NCBI GenBank assembly: GCA_025464735.1
Contig: JAODMX010000202.1
Location: 1-6,888 of the forward strand
Direction of reading: 5' to 3'
Origin: Frondihabitans sp.
Lineage (GTDB): Bacteria; Actinomycetota; Actinomycetes; Actinomycetales; Microbacteriaceae
Length of the DNA stretch: 6,888 bases
Below the pieces are notes generated by a model, which was given only the letters and a program-made list of their open reading frames with translations, had not been told where the DNA came from and searched no databases. Made by a program: the position numbers and the translations under genes. Numbering within the stretch: position 1 is the first letter of the stretch; each line of letters opens with the position of its first letter. This document shows, one piece after another, positions 1 to 6,055 of the stretch.

Positions 1-407
1 GGAAGCTCGAGGCGCTGATAGCGATCGCGGTGTCGCTCGTCGAGCTCGACGGCGGCAAAAATGACCCCGTCCACCCCGGTGCCGCTCACCAGGTCGAGCC
101 ACGCGTCGTTCTGCGAGCGCATCGTGGTCAGCAGGAGCCCCATGCCGCTGTCGAACGCCGCTGATTCGAGGGCACTGACAAGGGCAAGTGACCACGGGCT
201 TTCGAGCTCTCCGAAGACGGCTGCGATGACCCCGGTCGGCGCGGCGCGGCGCGGTTCGTACGCATGCTCGCGAAGCAGGTCGGAGATGATCGTGCGCTTG
301 ACACTGGAGACCCCGGGTCTACCGTGGATGACCTTGGAGACGGTCGGAACCGAGACCCCCGCGAGGGCGGCGATTTCGGCAATGGTCGTTCGCTCGGAGA
401 AGGACAC
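1..407 (-). CDS. LacI-family transcriptional regulator, N-terminal part (runs off the left edge)
   Basis: Visible are 135 codons from a GTG start at 407-405. An in-frame TAA at 428-426 leaves no credible upstream start, and AAGGGGG (419-413) sits 5 bases before the GTG as ribosome binding site. Residues 8-29 form a LacI helix-turn-helix (TIAEIAALAGVS, then PTVSKVIHG), followed by GVSSVKR and a YEP at 50-52. The usual hinge helix after that position (NxxARxLRxxRT type) is missing: the chain goes almost directly from YEPRR into the first strand of the sugar-binding domain (GVIAAVF, 59-65). A short-hinge layout with an ESPW-like motif (68-71) resembles an actinobacterial LacI subgroup I recall from general knowledge. 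GVDGVIFAAVEL near the edge matches the ligand-domain strand normally reading VDGxI. The ligand is unknown. It lies 93 bases downstream of the oxidoreductase operon in the same direction but has its own promoter-like sequence. Confidence 0.93.
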   Translation of the reverse strand, partial: MSFSERTTIAEIAALAGVSVPTVSKVIHGRPGVSSVKRTIISDLLREHAYEPRRAAPTGVIAAVFGELESPWSLALVSALESAAFDSGMGLLLTTMRSQNDAWLDLVSGTGVDGVIFAAVELDERHRDRYQRLEL

Positions 408-500
408 CCGAACCCCCTTGCGTGATTATCGCCTCCACGTTAGCGCGTGAGGCAACTTTCGCGAAACACCTTTTCCCGCTCGAAAGGGCTCACCCGGGGC
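408..500 (-). promoter_or_regulatory. Intergenic region with probable promoter of the partial LacI gene and operator-like palindromes
   Basis: Reading on the minus strand, GATAAT at 430-425 is a 5/6 match to the -10 consensus. TTGCCT at 455-450 is a possible weak -35, with a long 19-base spacer. The spacer is almost entirely an imperfect inverted repeat: GCCTCCACG at 431-439 against CGTGAGGC at 446-453, with one bulged base. Just upstream lies a perfect 10-bp palindrome, TTTCGCGAAA (457-466), with the central CG step typical of LacI-family operators. AAGGGGG (419-413) serves the GTG start. No stem followed by a T-run was found after the stop at 501, so read-through from the oxidoreductase operon remains possible. 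Promoter and operator roles are inferred from motif and position only. Confidence 0.5.
457..466. promoter_or_regulatory. Candidate LacI-type operator, palindrome TTTCGCGAAA
   Basis: A perfect 10-bp palindrome with a central CG, placed directly upstream of the putative -35 of the partial LacI gene. GAAA/TTTC half-sites around a CG centre are common in LacI-family operators. It may be an autoregulatory site, but a 10-bp palindrome can arise by chance. Confidence 0.35.
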
Positions 501-1550
501 TCAACGGGAAGACACTCTCGTCTCCTCGTCTCGAAACCGGATTCCTGCACTCGCGCGGACGGCATCCATCACCTCGAGAAATCGCACCGAATCGGCCAAC
601 GGGCGGACGGACGACTGTGTTGCGCCCGACGCGATGTCGCGCGCAACGGCCGATGCCTCGAAATGCAACGCGTCGTGGGCGACCGCGGGCTCCTCGAACC
701 GCGCAATCAGTTCACCCCCGACCGTCCGCAGGAAGACGTCACCCGGCTGGTAGAAGGGGCCGGGGAGCTCGATGACGCCCGAACTGCCGACGATCGTCGC
801 CGCGGAGGGGGTGCTCGCGATCAGGCTGGTGTGCAGAACGGCGATGGCCCCCGCCTCGGAGGCGACGATCGCCCCCGTCTGCGCGTTCACCCCGAAGCGA
901 TTGTCCGCGCCGGTCGCGCTCACGAACGAGGTTTCACCGAGCAGCCACGTGGCCAGGGCGACGGGGTACGTGCCGAGGTCCAGCAGGCTTCCTCCCGCGA
1001 GCTCAGGTCGCATCGCCCGATGGTCGTCGGGAAGATACTCGCCGTATTCGGCGAGGACGGTGCGGAGCTCCCCGATGGCACCGCTCCCGATCAACCGGCG
1101 CACCACGTCGAAGCGGGGCAGGAAGAAGGTCCACAGCGCTTCGGCGCAGAACACCCCGGCGCGCTCTGCGTGCTCAACGAGACGGCGCGCGTCCGCGGCG
1201 TTCAAGGCCATCGGCTTCTCGATGAGCACATGCTTGCCAGCGTCGATTGCCTCGTGCGCACCGACCGCGTGCTCGGTGTGCGGGGTAGCAACGTAGACGA
1301 CATCGACGCGGGGGTCGGAGACCAGGTCTGCCACGGTCAGGTGTACCCGGTCGATGCCGTGCCTCTGGGCGAAGTCGGCCGTCTTCTCGGGATCCCGTGC
1401 CGCGACGGCAGTGATGCGCTGGCGCGTGTGTGCTCGAAGCGACGCCGCGAATCGCTCCGCGATCCATCCTGTGCCGAGGATGCCCCACCTCAGCGACGGC
1501 GCCTCGATCGACTCCGGAACCCGGTGATCCAAGACCTCCGGCCCGGTCAT
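501..1550 (-). CDS. GFO/IDH/MocA-family oxidoreductase (dihydrodiol/xylose dehydrogenase-like), third gene of operon
   Basis: 349 aa, about the normal size for the family; it is expected to be a cytoplasmic NAD(P)-dependent dehydrogenase acting on a sugar or cyclic polyol. The N-terminal Rossmann domain has GILGTGWIA (23-31), then AARDPEK at the end of the second strand and the family signature EKP (110-112, catalytic-type Lys111). The C-terminal domain contains LDLGTYPV, with Asp190 and Tyr194. This DxGxY arrangement, with Tyr where inositol dehydrogenases have His, is known from the dihydrodiol dehydrogenase, glucose-fructose oxidoreductase and xylose dehydrogenase branch. EALWTFFLPRF (137-147) also fits that branch. 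The protein carries about 20 extra residues before the Rossmann fold. Its ATG (1550-1548) overlaps the previous stop as ATGA, which implies translational coupling and explains the poor ribosome binding site. Substrate and cofactor preference cannot be assigned. Confidence 0.92.
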   Translation of the reverse strand: MTGPEVLDHRVPESIEAPSLRWGILGTGWIAERFAASLRAHTRQRITAVAARDPEKTADFAQRHGIDRVHLTVADLVSDPRVDVVYVATPHTEHAVGAHEAIDAGKHVLIEKPMALNAADARRLVEHAERAGVFCAEALWTFFLPRFDVVRRLIGSGAIGELRTVLAEYGEYLPDDHRAMRPELAGGSLLDLGTYPVALATWLLGETSFVSATGADNRFGVNAQTGAIVASEAGAIAVLHTSLIASTPSAATIVGSSGVIELPGPFYQPGDVFLRTVGGELIARFEEPAVAHDALHFEASAVARDIASGATQSSVRPLADSVRFLEVMDAVRASAGIRFRDEETRVSSR

Positions 1551-2539
1551 CGGGGCACCGCCACGGCATGGCCCTCGTGCATCGACTCGATCGCCAGCTG
1601 CGCCAGTGCGGTGGCCGACCGCCCGTCACGCGCCGTCGCGAGCGGGCTTGGAGCGCCAGCCCGGATCGAGCTCACCCAGGCCTGTACTTCGAGCCGGTAC
1701 GCGTCGGCGAAGCGCGGCCTCCAATCCCGGCCGTACTCCGTGCTGCGCCGAAGATCGGCGGACGTGACAAGTGGCGCGTCGTTGCGGGCGAGCTCAGCGA
1801 CACCCGAAACGCCGACAGCCTCACATCGGATGTCGTACCCGTAGCGAGCGTTGAGGAACGTCTCGACCACCGTGACGGCACCGTCCGCGGTGCGCAGGGT
1901 GAGGAGCTGCGGATCGACGAACTCGTCGATCGCGGAGCGCGGAGCATCCCAGCGGAGTTCGACAATGGGAGATTCCAGGAGCCAGGGAACGATGTCGAGC
2001 TCATGGATCGTCGACCCGGTCACGGCAGAATCACTCGTCGTCCCCGGCCCGCTGGCAACCCCGCGACTCTGGCAGTTGAGGAGCACCGTCCGGCCGATCG
2101 AACCGTCGTGCATCGTCGACTTGAGGCGGGTGTACGCGGGGTCGAAGCGTCGCATGAAACCGACCGAGACCAGCCGCTCGCCGCCTGTGGCAACCACGGC
2201 GTCGTCGGCTTGGACGATCCGATCACATTCGGCGACCGTTGGGGCAAGAGGCTTCTCGCACAGAACAGGTTTACCGGCGGCGATGGCGGCGAGGACGAAG
2301 CCGGCATGACTGGCGTCGTGCGACGCGATGATGACCGCGTCGACGTCCTCGGCAGCGATGAGGTCGAACGCTTCCGCGGTTCGTGCGGATCCGAGCGACG
2401 CCGCAAGAGCATCTGCCCGGGAAGCGTCGACATCGGCGACGACGGTGACTTCCGAACCAGACACGAGTCCGTCCGCGATGCGCGCGTGGTCGGTGCCCAT
2501 GACGCCGGCGCCGATGATGCCCACCCGGAGCGCGCTCAC
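1547..2539 (-). CDS. GFO/IDH/MocA oxidoreductase, inositol 2-dehydrogenase (IolG)-like, with Gly at the catalytic Asp position
   Basis: 330 aa from a GTG (2539-2537) that overlaps the preceding stop as GTGA. A start at 2563 would only add eight residues and a longer overlap. IolG oxidises myo-inositol (or related cyclitols/sugars) at one carbon with NAD+ in the cytoplasm. Features shared with Bacillus subtilis IolG, recalled from memory, are GIIGAGVMG (7-15), VVADVD with Asp36 (NAD-type), CEKPLA (94-99, Lys96), GFMRRFD (127-133), IHELD (178-182, His179 and Asp182), YGYDIRCE, and DWRPRF leading into a C-terminal helix. The catalytic triad in the B. subtilis enzyme is Lys97, Asp172, His176. Here the residue four before the His is Gly175 (codon GGG at 2017-2015), so the DxxxH motif reads GSTIH. 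This may mean altered chemistry, a different substrate or reduced activity, so no gene symbol is given. It is the middle gene of the three-dehydrogenase operon. Confidence 0.92.
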   Translation of the reverse strand: MSALRVGIIGAGVMGTDHARIADGLVSGSEVTVVADVDASRADALAASLGSARTAEAFDLIAAEDVDAVIIASHDASHAGFVLAAIAAGKPVLCEKPLAPTVAECDRIVQADDAVVATGGERLVSVGFMRRFDPAYTRLKSTMHDGSIGRTVLLNCQSRGVASGPGTTSDSAVTGSTIHELDIVPWLLESPIVELRWDAPRSAIDEFVDPQLLTLRTADGAVTVVETFLNARYGYDIRCEAVGVSGVAELARNDAPLVTSADLRRSTEYGRDWRPRFADAYRLEVQAWVSSIRAGAPSPLATARDGRSATALAQLAIESMHEGHAVAVPR

Positions 2540-3726
2540 GGCCTGACCCCCGCCGCTTTCCACTGCCCGGAGGAAGCGCTGTCGGCGATGGCGTCCAGTG
2601 TTCCTGCCATGGCGACGGCATCGTCGATGGTCGCACCGTCCGCGTCGGTGTCGCCGAGGATGGCTGCGAGAAAGCCCTGCGCTTCGACGACCTTGAGATC
2701 GTCGTAGCTCAGGCTGAGCGCAGGTCCCGGCTGGAACGCGGCGTGGGCGCCGCTACCAGGGCCGACGAACACCGTCGACAGGGGCTGATCCTGCGCCTGA
2801 GAACCCTGCGAGACGGTCAACTCGCCCATTCGGCGGAAATCCCAGTGCACGGATCCTTTCGTTCCGTGGATCCGGAACCCGTAGTCGTTCTGATGGCCAA
2901 CCGCCACCCGGCTCGCTTCGAGAACAACCCGGGCACCGGACACGAGTCGCAGGATCGCCAACGACCAGTCCTCGTTCTCGACCGCGACAAGGTCCCCGTC
3001 TTCGGCGCGAGCGTGCCCCGTCGTCACACCGGCGGGTCGTCGACGTTGCGGAACGAACACGGCTCCATCCGCGCTCACCTGGTCGATCTCACCGAGGAGG
3101 TATCGAATCAGATCGACGCCGTGCGCGGCCAGGTCGCCGACAACGCCGTGTCCCGCGTTCGCCAGTTCGTATCTCCAGGTGAATGCGCCGGACGGGTCTG
3201 CCGCATAGTCTCCGAGCAGCCAGAACGAGGCATGGGTCGGGACACCGATGCCACCGCTGTGAATGAGCGCGCGGGCCTCTCGGACCGCGGGGGCATTGCG
3301 GTAGTTGAAGCCGACGCGCGAGACCACGCCTGCTTGGTGGATCGCCCGAGCCACAGCGCCGGTGTCGGCCGCGTCGACGCCGACGGGTTTCTCTATCCAA
3401 ATGTGTTTGCCCGCTCGGGCGAAAGCCTCGCCGATCTCGCGGTGCGCGAAATTGGGGGCGGTGATGCTGACCGCATCCACCTCGGGGTCATCGACCAGGT
3501 CCCTCCAGTCGGTGAGAGCACGCTCGAAGCCGAACTGCTCGGCGGCCTTCGCCGCCCGCCCCGGGACCTCGTCGACGACGGCCACGAGTCGAATCCGTCC
3601 GGGAAGCTCCGGAAAGTGCTGCTTCACCCTGCTGTACGCCACCGCGTGCACGCGGCCCATCCAGCCGAAGCCGATGATGGCGACACGCACCTCACCGGAA
3701 ACCGATCCTTCGTCGACCACGGGCAT
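2536..3726 (-). CDS. GFO/IDH/MocA-family oxidoreductase, levoglucosan dehydrogenase / 3-keto-glycoside-forming type; first gene of operon
   Basis: 396 aa from ATG 3726-3724. The Rossmann motif is GFGWMG (19-24), with VVDE (Asp52, suggesting NAD), EKP (112-114, Lys113), NYRNAPAV (141-148) and GDLAAHGVD (197-205), in which Asp198 and His202 make an intact DxxxH catalytic pair. The roughly 390-aa length, the NYRxxPAV motif, the long insertion rich in Arg and Gly after residue 210 and the IHGTKGSVHW segment resemble, from memory, actinobacterial levoglucosan dehydrogenase and relatives that oxidise C-3 of glucosides. This is a subfamily guess, not a substrate assignment. The start is uncertain: GGAG (3730-3727) directly abuts the ATG, whereas GTG at 3720-3718 has that same GGAG six bases upstream and would drop only two residues. 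It heads an operon coupled through GTGA to the next dehydrogenase, and a LacI-type operator lies 23 bases upstream of the ATG. Confidence 0.93.
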   Translation of the reverse strand: MPVVDEGSVSGEVRVAIIGFGWMGRVHAVAYSRVKQHFPELPGRIRLVAVVDEVPGRAAKAAEQFGFERALTDWRDLVDDPEVDAVSITAPNFAHREIGEAFARAGKHIWIEKPVGVDAADTGAVARAIHQAGVVSRVGFNYRNAPAVREARALIHSGGIGVPTHASFWLLGDYAADPSGAFTWRYELANAGHGVVGDLAAHGVDLIRYLLGEIDQVSADGAVFVPQRRRPAGVTTGHARAEDGDLVAVENEDWSLAILRLVSGARVVLEASRVAVGHQNDYGFRIHGTKGSVHWDFRRMGELTVSQGSQAQDQPLSTVFVGPGSGAHAAFQPGPALSLSYDDLKVVEAQGFLAAILGDTDADGATIDDAVAMAGTLDAIADSASSGQWKAAGVRP

Positions 3727-3740
3727 CTCCACTTCGTTGT

Positions 3741-3762
3741 GGTCCAACTTGGACCGGTCCAA
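3741..3762. promoter_or_regulatory. LacI-family operator with three half-sites
   Basis: The core TTGGACCGGTCCAA (3749-3762) is a perfect 14-bp palindrome with a central CG, the classic form of a LacI-family site. A third half-site GGTCCAA (3741-3747) precedes it by one base, so TTGGACC (3749-3755) can pair with a partner on either side: 3741-3755 is also a perfect 7+1+7 inverted repeat. It lies just downstream of the inferred start of the dehydrogenase transcript, where a bound repressor would block initiation, and 63 bases upstream of the divergent LacI gene, its likely binding partner. No second exact copy of the half-site was noticed in this window. Confidence 0.72.
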
Positions 3763-3770
3763 TGCGCACC

Positions 3771-3799
3771 ACACTGCCGAAGACGCGACCAGATGTCAA
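3771..3799 (-). promoter_or_regulatory. Promoter of the three-dehydrogenase operon
   Basis: On the minus strand TTGACA (3799-3794) is a perfect -35 consensus. After 17 bases it is followed by CAGTGT (3776-3771), a weak -10 that keeps the key A at position 2 and T at position 6. Transcription would start near 3764, immediately before the palindrome at 3762-3749 and about 38 bases before the ATG. Spacing is ideal, but the -10 is poor, as is common in GC-rich actinomycetes. Confidence 0.55.
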
Positions 3800-3813
3800 C
3801 TGCGGATCGCGGC

Positions 3814-3819
3814 TACTGT
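3814..3819 (+). promoter_or_regulatory. -10 element for a probably leaderless LacI transcript
   Basis: TACTGT fits the TAnnnT -10 pattern and ends 6 bases before the ATG at 3826, so the transcript would begin at or next to the start codon. No purine-rich ribosome binding site is present in the preceding 20 bases and no clear -35 is seen 17-18 bases further upstream. Leaderless regulators of this form are common in actinobacteria. Confidence 0.5.
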
Positions 3820-3825
3820 GATCGC

Positions 3826-4845
3826 ATGGACAACGCGGGAGGTCGACCAACGATCCGCACGGTCGCCGCGCGTGCCCAGGTCTCCAAATCGCTCGTGTCT
3901 CTGGTCTTGCAGGGCTCAGACCAGGTCAGCCCCGCACGACGCGCAGCGGTCGAAAAAGCGATCGCCGAGCTCGACTACCGCCCGAGCCTGGTGGCCCGAA
4001 CGCTGACCTCACGACGCACCGGCGTATTCGGAATCGTGATGAACGACCTACGGAATCCCTGGTTTGTGGACTGCCTCGAGGGCTTCGCCGCGGCAGTGGG
4101 CGAAAGCGGCTATCGCACCATCCTCGCCGACGAGAGCCTCGCCTCGAGCGGCGGCCTGATCAGCAGCATGCTCGAACTCCACGTCGACGGGCTCGTTCTG
4201 ATGGGGACGATGCAGCCGTCCGAGCAGTTGCGCGCTGCCGTTCGGTCGAGGCCGACGGTGGTGGCCGCGAGCCGCGATTTCCGCAGGGAACACGTCGACG
4301 TCGTGGCGAACGACGATGCCTCCGGAACCCGGATCGCCGTGGAACATCTCCTGGCGCTCGGGCACGAGCGCATCGCCCACATTGCCGGTGCCACGGGTGC
4401 GGTCCCCGAGATCCGTCGCCGAGAGTTCGGCAGGATCATGCGCGCCCACGGACACGACGAACCCCTGATCGCCGTGGGCGACATGACGGAGCGCGGTGGA
4501 TCCGAGGCGGCCATGCGCCTGCTCGAAGGGCCGAACAGACCGACCGCGATCTTCGCGGTGAATGACATGACCGCGATCGGGGTGCTCTCGGCGGCCAGAA
4601 CGCTCGGTCTGGACGTGCCGGGCGATCTGTCGGTGGTCGGCTACGACAACACCGATCTGGCGGCCATGGGGTTGGCGAATCTGACGTCGGTGGACAACGC
4701 CAGCCACGAGGTGGGTGCGCTCGCGGCAGCTGCTCTCCTGTCCAGGATGGGGAACCCTGGGGGCGCTGCGACCGAACGCCTGGTCCCGCCCCGTCTCGTC
4801 GTCAGAAACTCCACCGCACGGCCGCCACTAGCACGGCAGCCTTGA
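3826..4845 (+). CDS. LacI-family transcriptional repressor, full length
   Basis: 339 aa, standard for the family. Residues 9-30 form the helix-turn-helix (TIRTVAARAQVS, then KSLVSLVLQG), and YRPS (51-54) leads into the hinge helix (LVARTLTSRRT, 55-65). From about 66 to 330 lies the periplasmic-binding-protein-like sugar domain, with VDGLVLMG, NDDASG, HLLALGHERIAHIAG, FAVNDMTAIG and VVGYDNTDLA all in their usual order. The recognition helix carries KSL where many relatives have TTV, so its operator may differ from the common one. An effector sugar would bind the cleft and release DNA; its identity is unknown. The ATG at 3826 is preferred over an in-frame ATG at 3793 because it fits the leaderless promoter and begins close to the DNA-binding domain. 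It is divergent from the dehydrogenase operon, with a strong palindrome between them, and convergent with the glycosidase gene. Confidence 0.95.
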   Translation: MDNAGGRPTIRTVAARAQVSKSLVSLVLQGSDQVSPARRAAVEKAIAELDYRPSLVARTLTSRRTGVFGIVMNDLRNPWFVDCLEGFAAAVGESGYRTILADESLASSGGLISSMLELHVDGLVLMGTMQPSEQLRAAVRSRPTVVAASRDFRREHVDVVANDDASGTRIAVEHLLALGHERIAHIAGATGAVPEIRRREFGRIMRAHGHDEPLIAVGDMTERGGSEAAMRLLEGPNRPTAIFAVNDMTAIGVLSAARTLGLDVPGDLSVVGYDNTDLAAMGLANLTSVDNASHEVGALAAAALLSRMGNPGGAATERLVPPRLVVRNSTARPPLARQP

Positions 4846-4869
4846 GCCCGGCGCTCTCCGCCGTCCCGG
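4846..4869. other. Short convergent intergenic gap with a weak hairpin
   Basis: Only 24 bases separate the stops of the LacI gene and the convergent glycosidase gene. CGGCG (4849-4853) and CGCCG (4859-4863) can form a 5-bp stem around CTCTC. No T-run follows on either strand, so it is at best a weak bidirectional terminator. Confidence 0.25.
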
Positions 4870-6024
4870 TCAGACTCCGGACTTGATGATGTCCGTCAGT
4901 CGCCGATGCCAGTCGACATCACTCCACAGGCCCGGAAAGTGCGGCTGCGAGAAGTTCGACGTGCAGACCCCCTCCCACCCCAGTCTGACCGCCGCGGGAA
5001 CGGCAAAGTCGGCAACCGACTTCACATAGTCCCAGCTCGGGCGGCCCGACGCCGAGGTGAAATCATCCATCAGAACGTGCGACCACGCCTCGGTGGTCCA
5101 CAACGGCTTGCTCGCCTCTCGGGCGAAGGTCGCCCACCTTGCCATCTGCTCTTCCAGAGCGGCGTGCCAGCTCGCCCTGTCAGGCCAGTAGATCTCCTCG
5201 ATCGCGTCGATCTGCTTCTGGTACACGCCGGGGAAGCCGTAGTCGTCGAAGGCAAAGTTCGTCAGCTTCCCGTACTCTCGGACATTCTCGCTCAGCCAGA
5301 CATGCGTCTCGACGAGGTCCAGAGCGGTGACGTCCAGGTCGAACAGGGAGTCGGTGACCGGTGCAAACGACACCGTGTAGCGAAGTCCGGGCCAGCGCTG
5401 ACGGAGAGCATCGGTTGCCCGAAAATAGCCGGCCACCGAGGTCTTCTCCTCTGCGCTCCAGATCCATCGGGTCTCCGGATCCTGCTCGCCGGGAGCGATG
5501 GCCGCCACGTCGGCTCGGGCGAAGATCTGGTCGTGCGCGTTCGGCAGCCATTCGCGCAGAGGGAACTCATTGCAGAGATCCACGTACTCGACGACGTCGA
5601 GCAGTCCGGCCGCGTCGACGACGCCGATCGTGTCGGACCAGATGGCGGCAAGATCCGTCGGCGTCTCGACTCCGAGCCGCAGTTCTTCGGCGTCCCCGTT
5701 GAACCAGCTGGACAGCCCGACGCCGACACCACGATCGGCGCAGCCGCGAAGAAAGCGAAGCAGCTCGGACGTGACGTTGGCCACCTCCGTCAGGTGACCG
5801 TGCGGGCCCCACATGAACTGCGCCTCCTGCGGCTTCACGAAGAACGGGCCGCTATGCCCCTGAACTTCTGCCGAGACGAGATGCGGAAAGGCATCGATCC
5901 GAACCGTGTCGTAGCCCCGTTCGACCAGCTCATCCAGGATCCGATCGACATCCGCGTACTCCGCCTCCGCACCCGCCCGCCGCAGGAGCCAGGAGAATTC
6001 CCACATGGTTACGGCCTTCGCCAT
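4870..6024 (-). CDS. Cellulase-like TIM-barrel glycoside hydrolase, cytoplasmic
   Basis: 384 aa beginning MAKAVTMWEFSWLL, with no signal peptide or membrane segment, so it should act on an imported substrate in the cytoplasm. The sequence reads as a single (beta/alpha)8 barrel. VRIDAFPH (41-48) places an Arg and a His as at the active-site end of strand 2 in clan GH-A enzymes. VDLCNEF (148-154) gives the Asn152-Glu153 pair typical of the acid/base at strand 4. PLWTTEAW (307-314) offers Glu312 as the nucleophile at strand 7. This layout fits the cellulase-like (GH5-related) superfamily, but I do not recognise a specific GH family or substrate; Trp and His residues near the C-terminus (NFSQPHFPGLW) could line the subsite. 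AAAGGG (6037-6032), 7 bases upstream, supports the ATG. It follows the permease gene by 31 bases and is probably co-transcribed with it. Confidence 0.85.
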   Translation of the reverse strand: MAKAVTMWEFSWLLRRAGAEAEYADVDRILDELVERGYDTVRIDAFPHLVSAEVQGHSGPFFVKPQEAQFMWGPHGHLTEVANVTSELLRFLRGCADRGVGVGLSSWFNGDAEELRLGVETPTDLAAIWSDTIGVVDAAGLLDVVEYVDLCNEFPLREWLPNAHDQIFARADVAAIAPGEQDPETRWIWSAEEKTSVAGYFRATDALRQRWPGLRYTVSFAPVTDSLFDLDVTALDLVETHVWLSENVREYGKLTNFAFDDYGFPGVYQKQIDAIEEIYWPDRASWHAALEEQMARWATFAREASKPLWTTEAWSHVLMDDFTSASGRPSWDYVKSVADFAVPAAVRLGWEGVCTSNFSQPHFPGLWSDVDWHRRLTDIIKSGV

Positions 6025-6031
6025 CGTTGTT

Positions 6032-6037
6032 CCCTTT
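6032..6037 (-). promoter_or_regulatory. Ribosome binding site of the glycosidase gene
   Basis: AAAGGG on the minus strand, 7 bases before the ATG at 6024-6022, in the 31-base gap after the permease stop. It fixes the start and indicates independent initiation within the operon. Confidence 0.6.
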
Positions 6038-6055
6038 CGTTTCTGATGGCCACGT

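Noticed and set aside
486..503. Direct repeat GGGCTCA (486-492 and 497-503) at the end of the third dehydrogenase as a terminator or element boundary
   Set aside because: It is too short, forms no good stem and has no T-run; most likely chance in GC-rich sequence.
447..1844. Plus-strand open frame of 465 codons
   Set aside because: It is antisense to two well-conserved dehydrogenase genes, its translation is rich in Arg, Gly and Asp with no family motif, and long antisense frames are expected in GC-rich DNA.
3727..3774. Longer start of the first dehydrogenase at 3774
   Set aside because: It would place the operator and inferred transcription start inside the coding sequence, and the added residues do not resemble the family.
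2743..3825. 361-codon upstream extension of the LacI reading frame, suggesting a fusion protein
   Set aside because: It is antisense to the first dehydrogenase and crosses the divergent promoter region; the LacI domain itself starts normally at 3826 and is complete there.
4048..4707. Minus-strand open frame inside the LacI gene
   Set aside because: Antisense shadow of a clear LacI ligand-binding domain; its composition is atypical, with many His and Arg.
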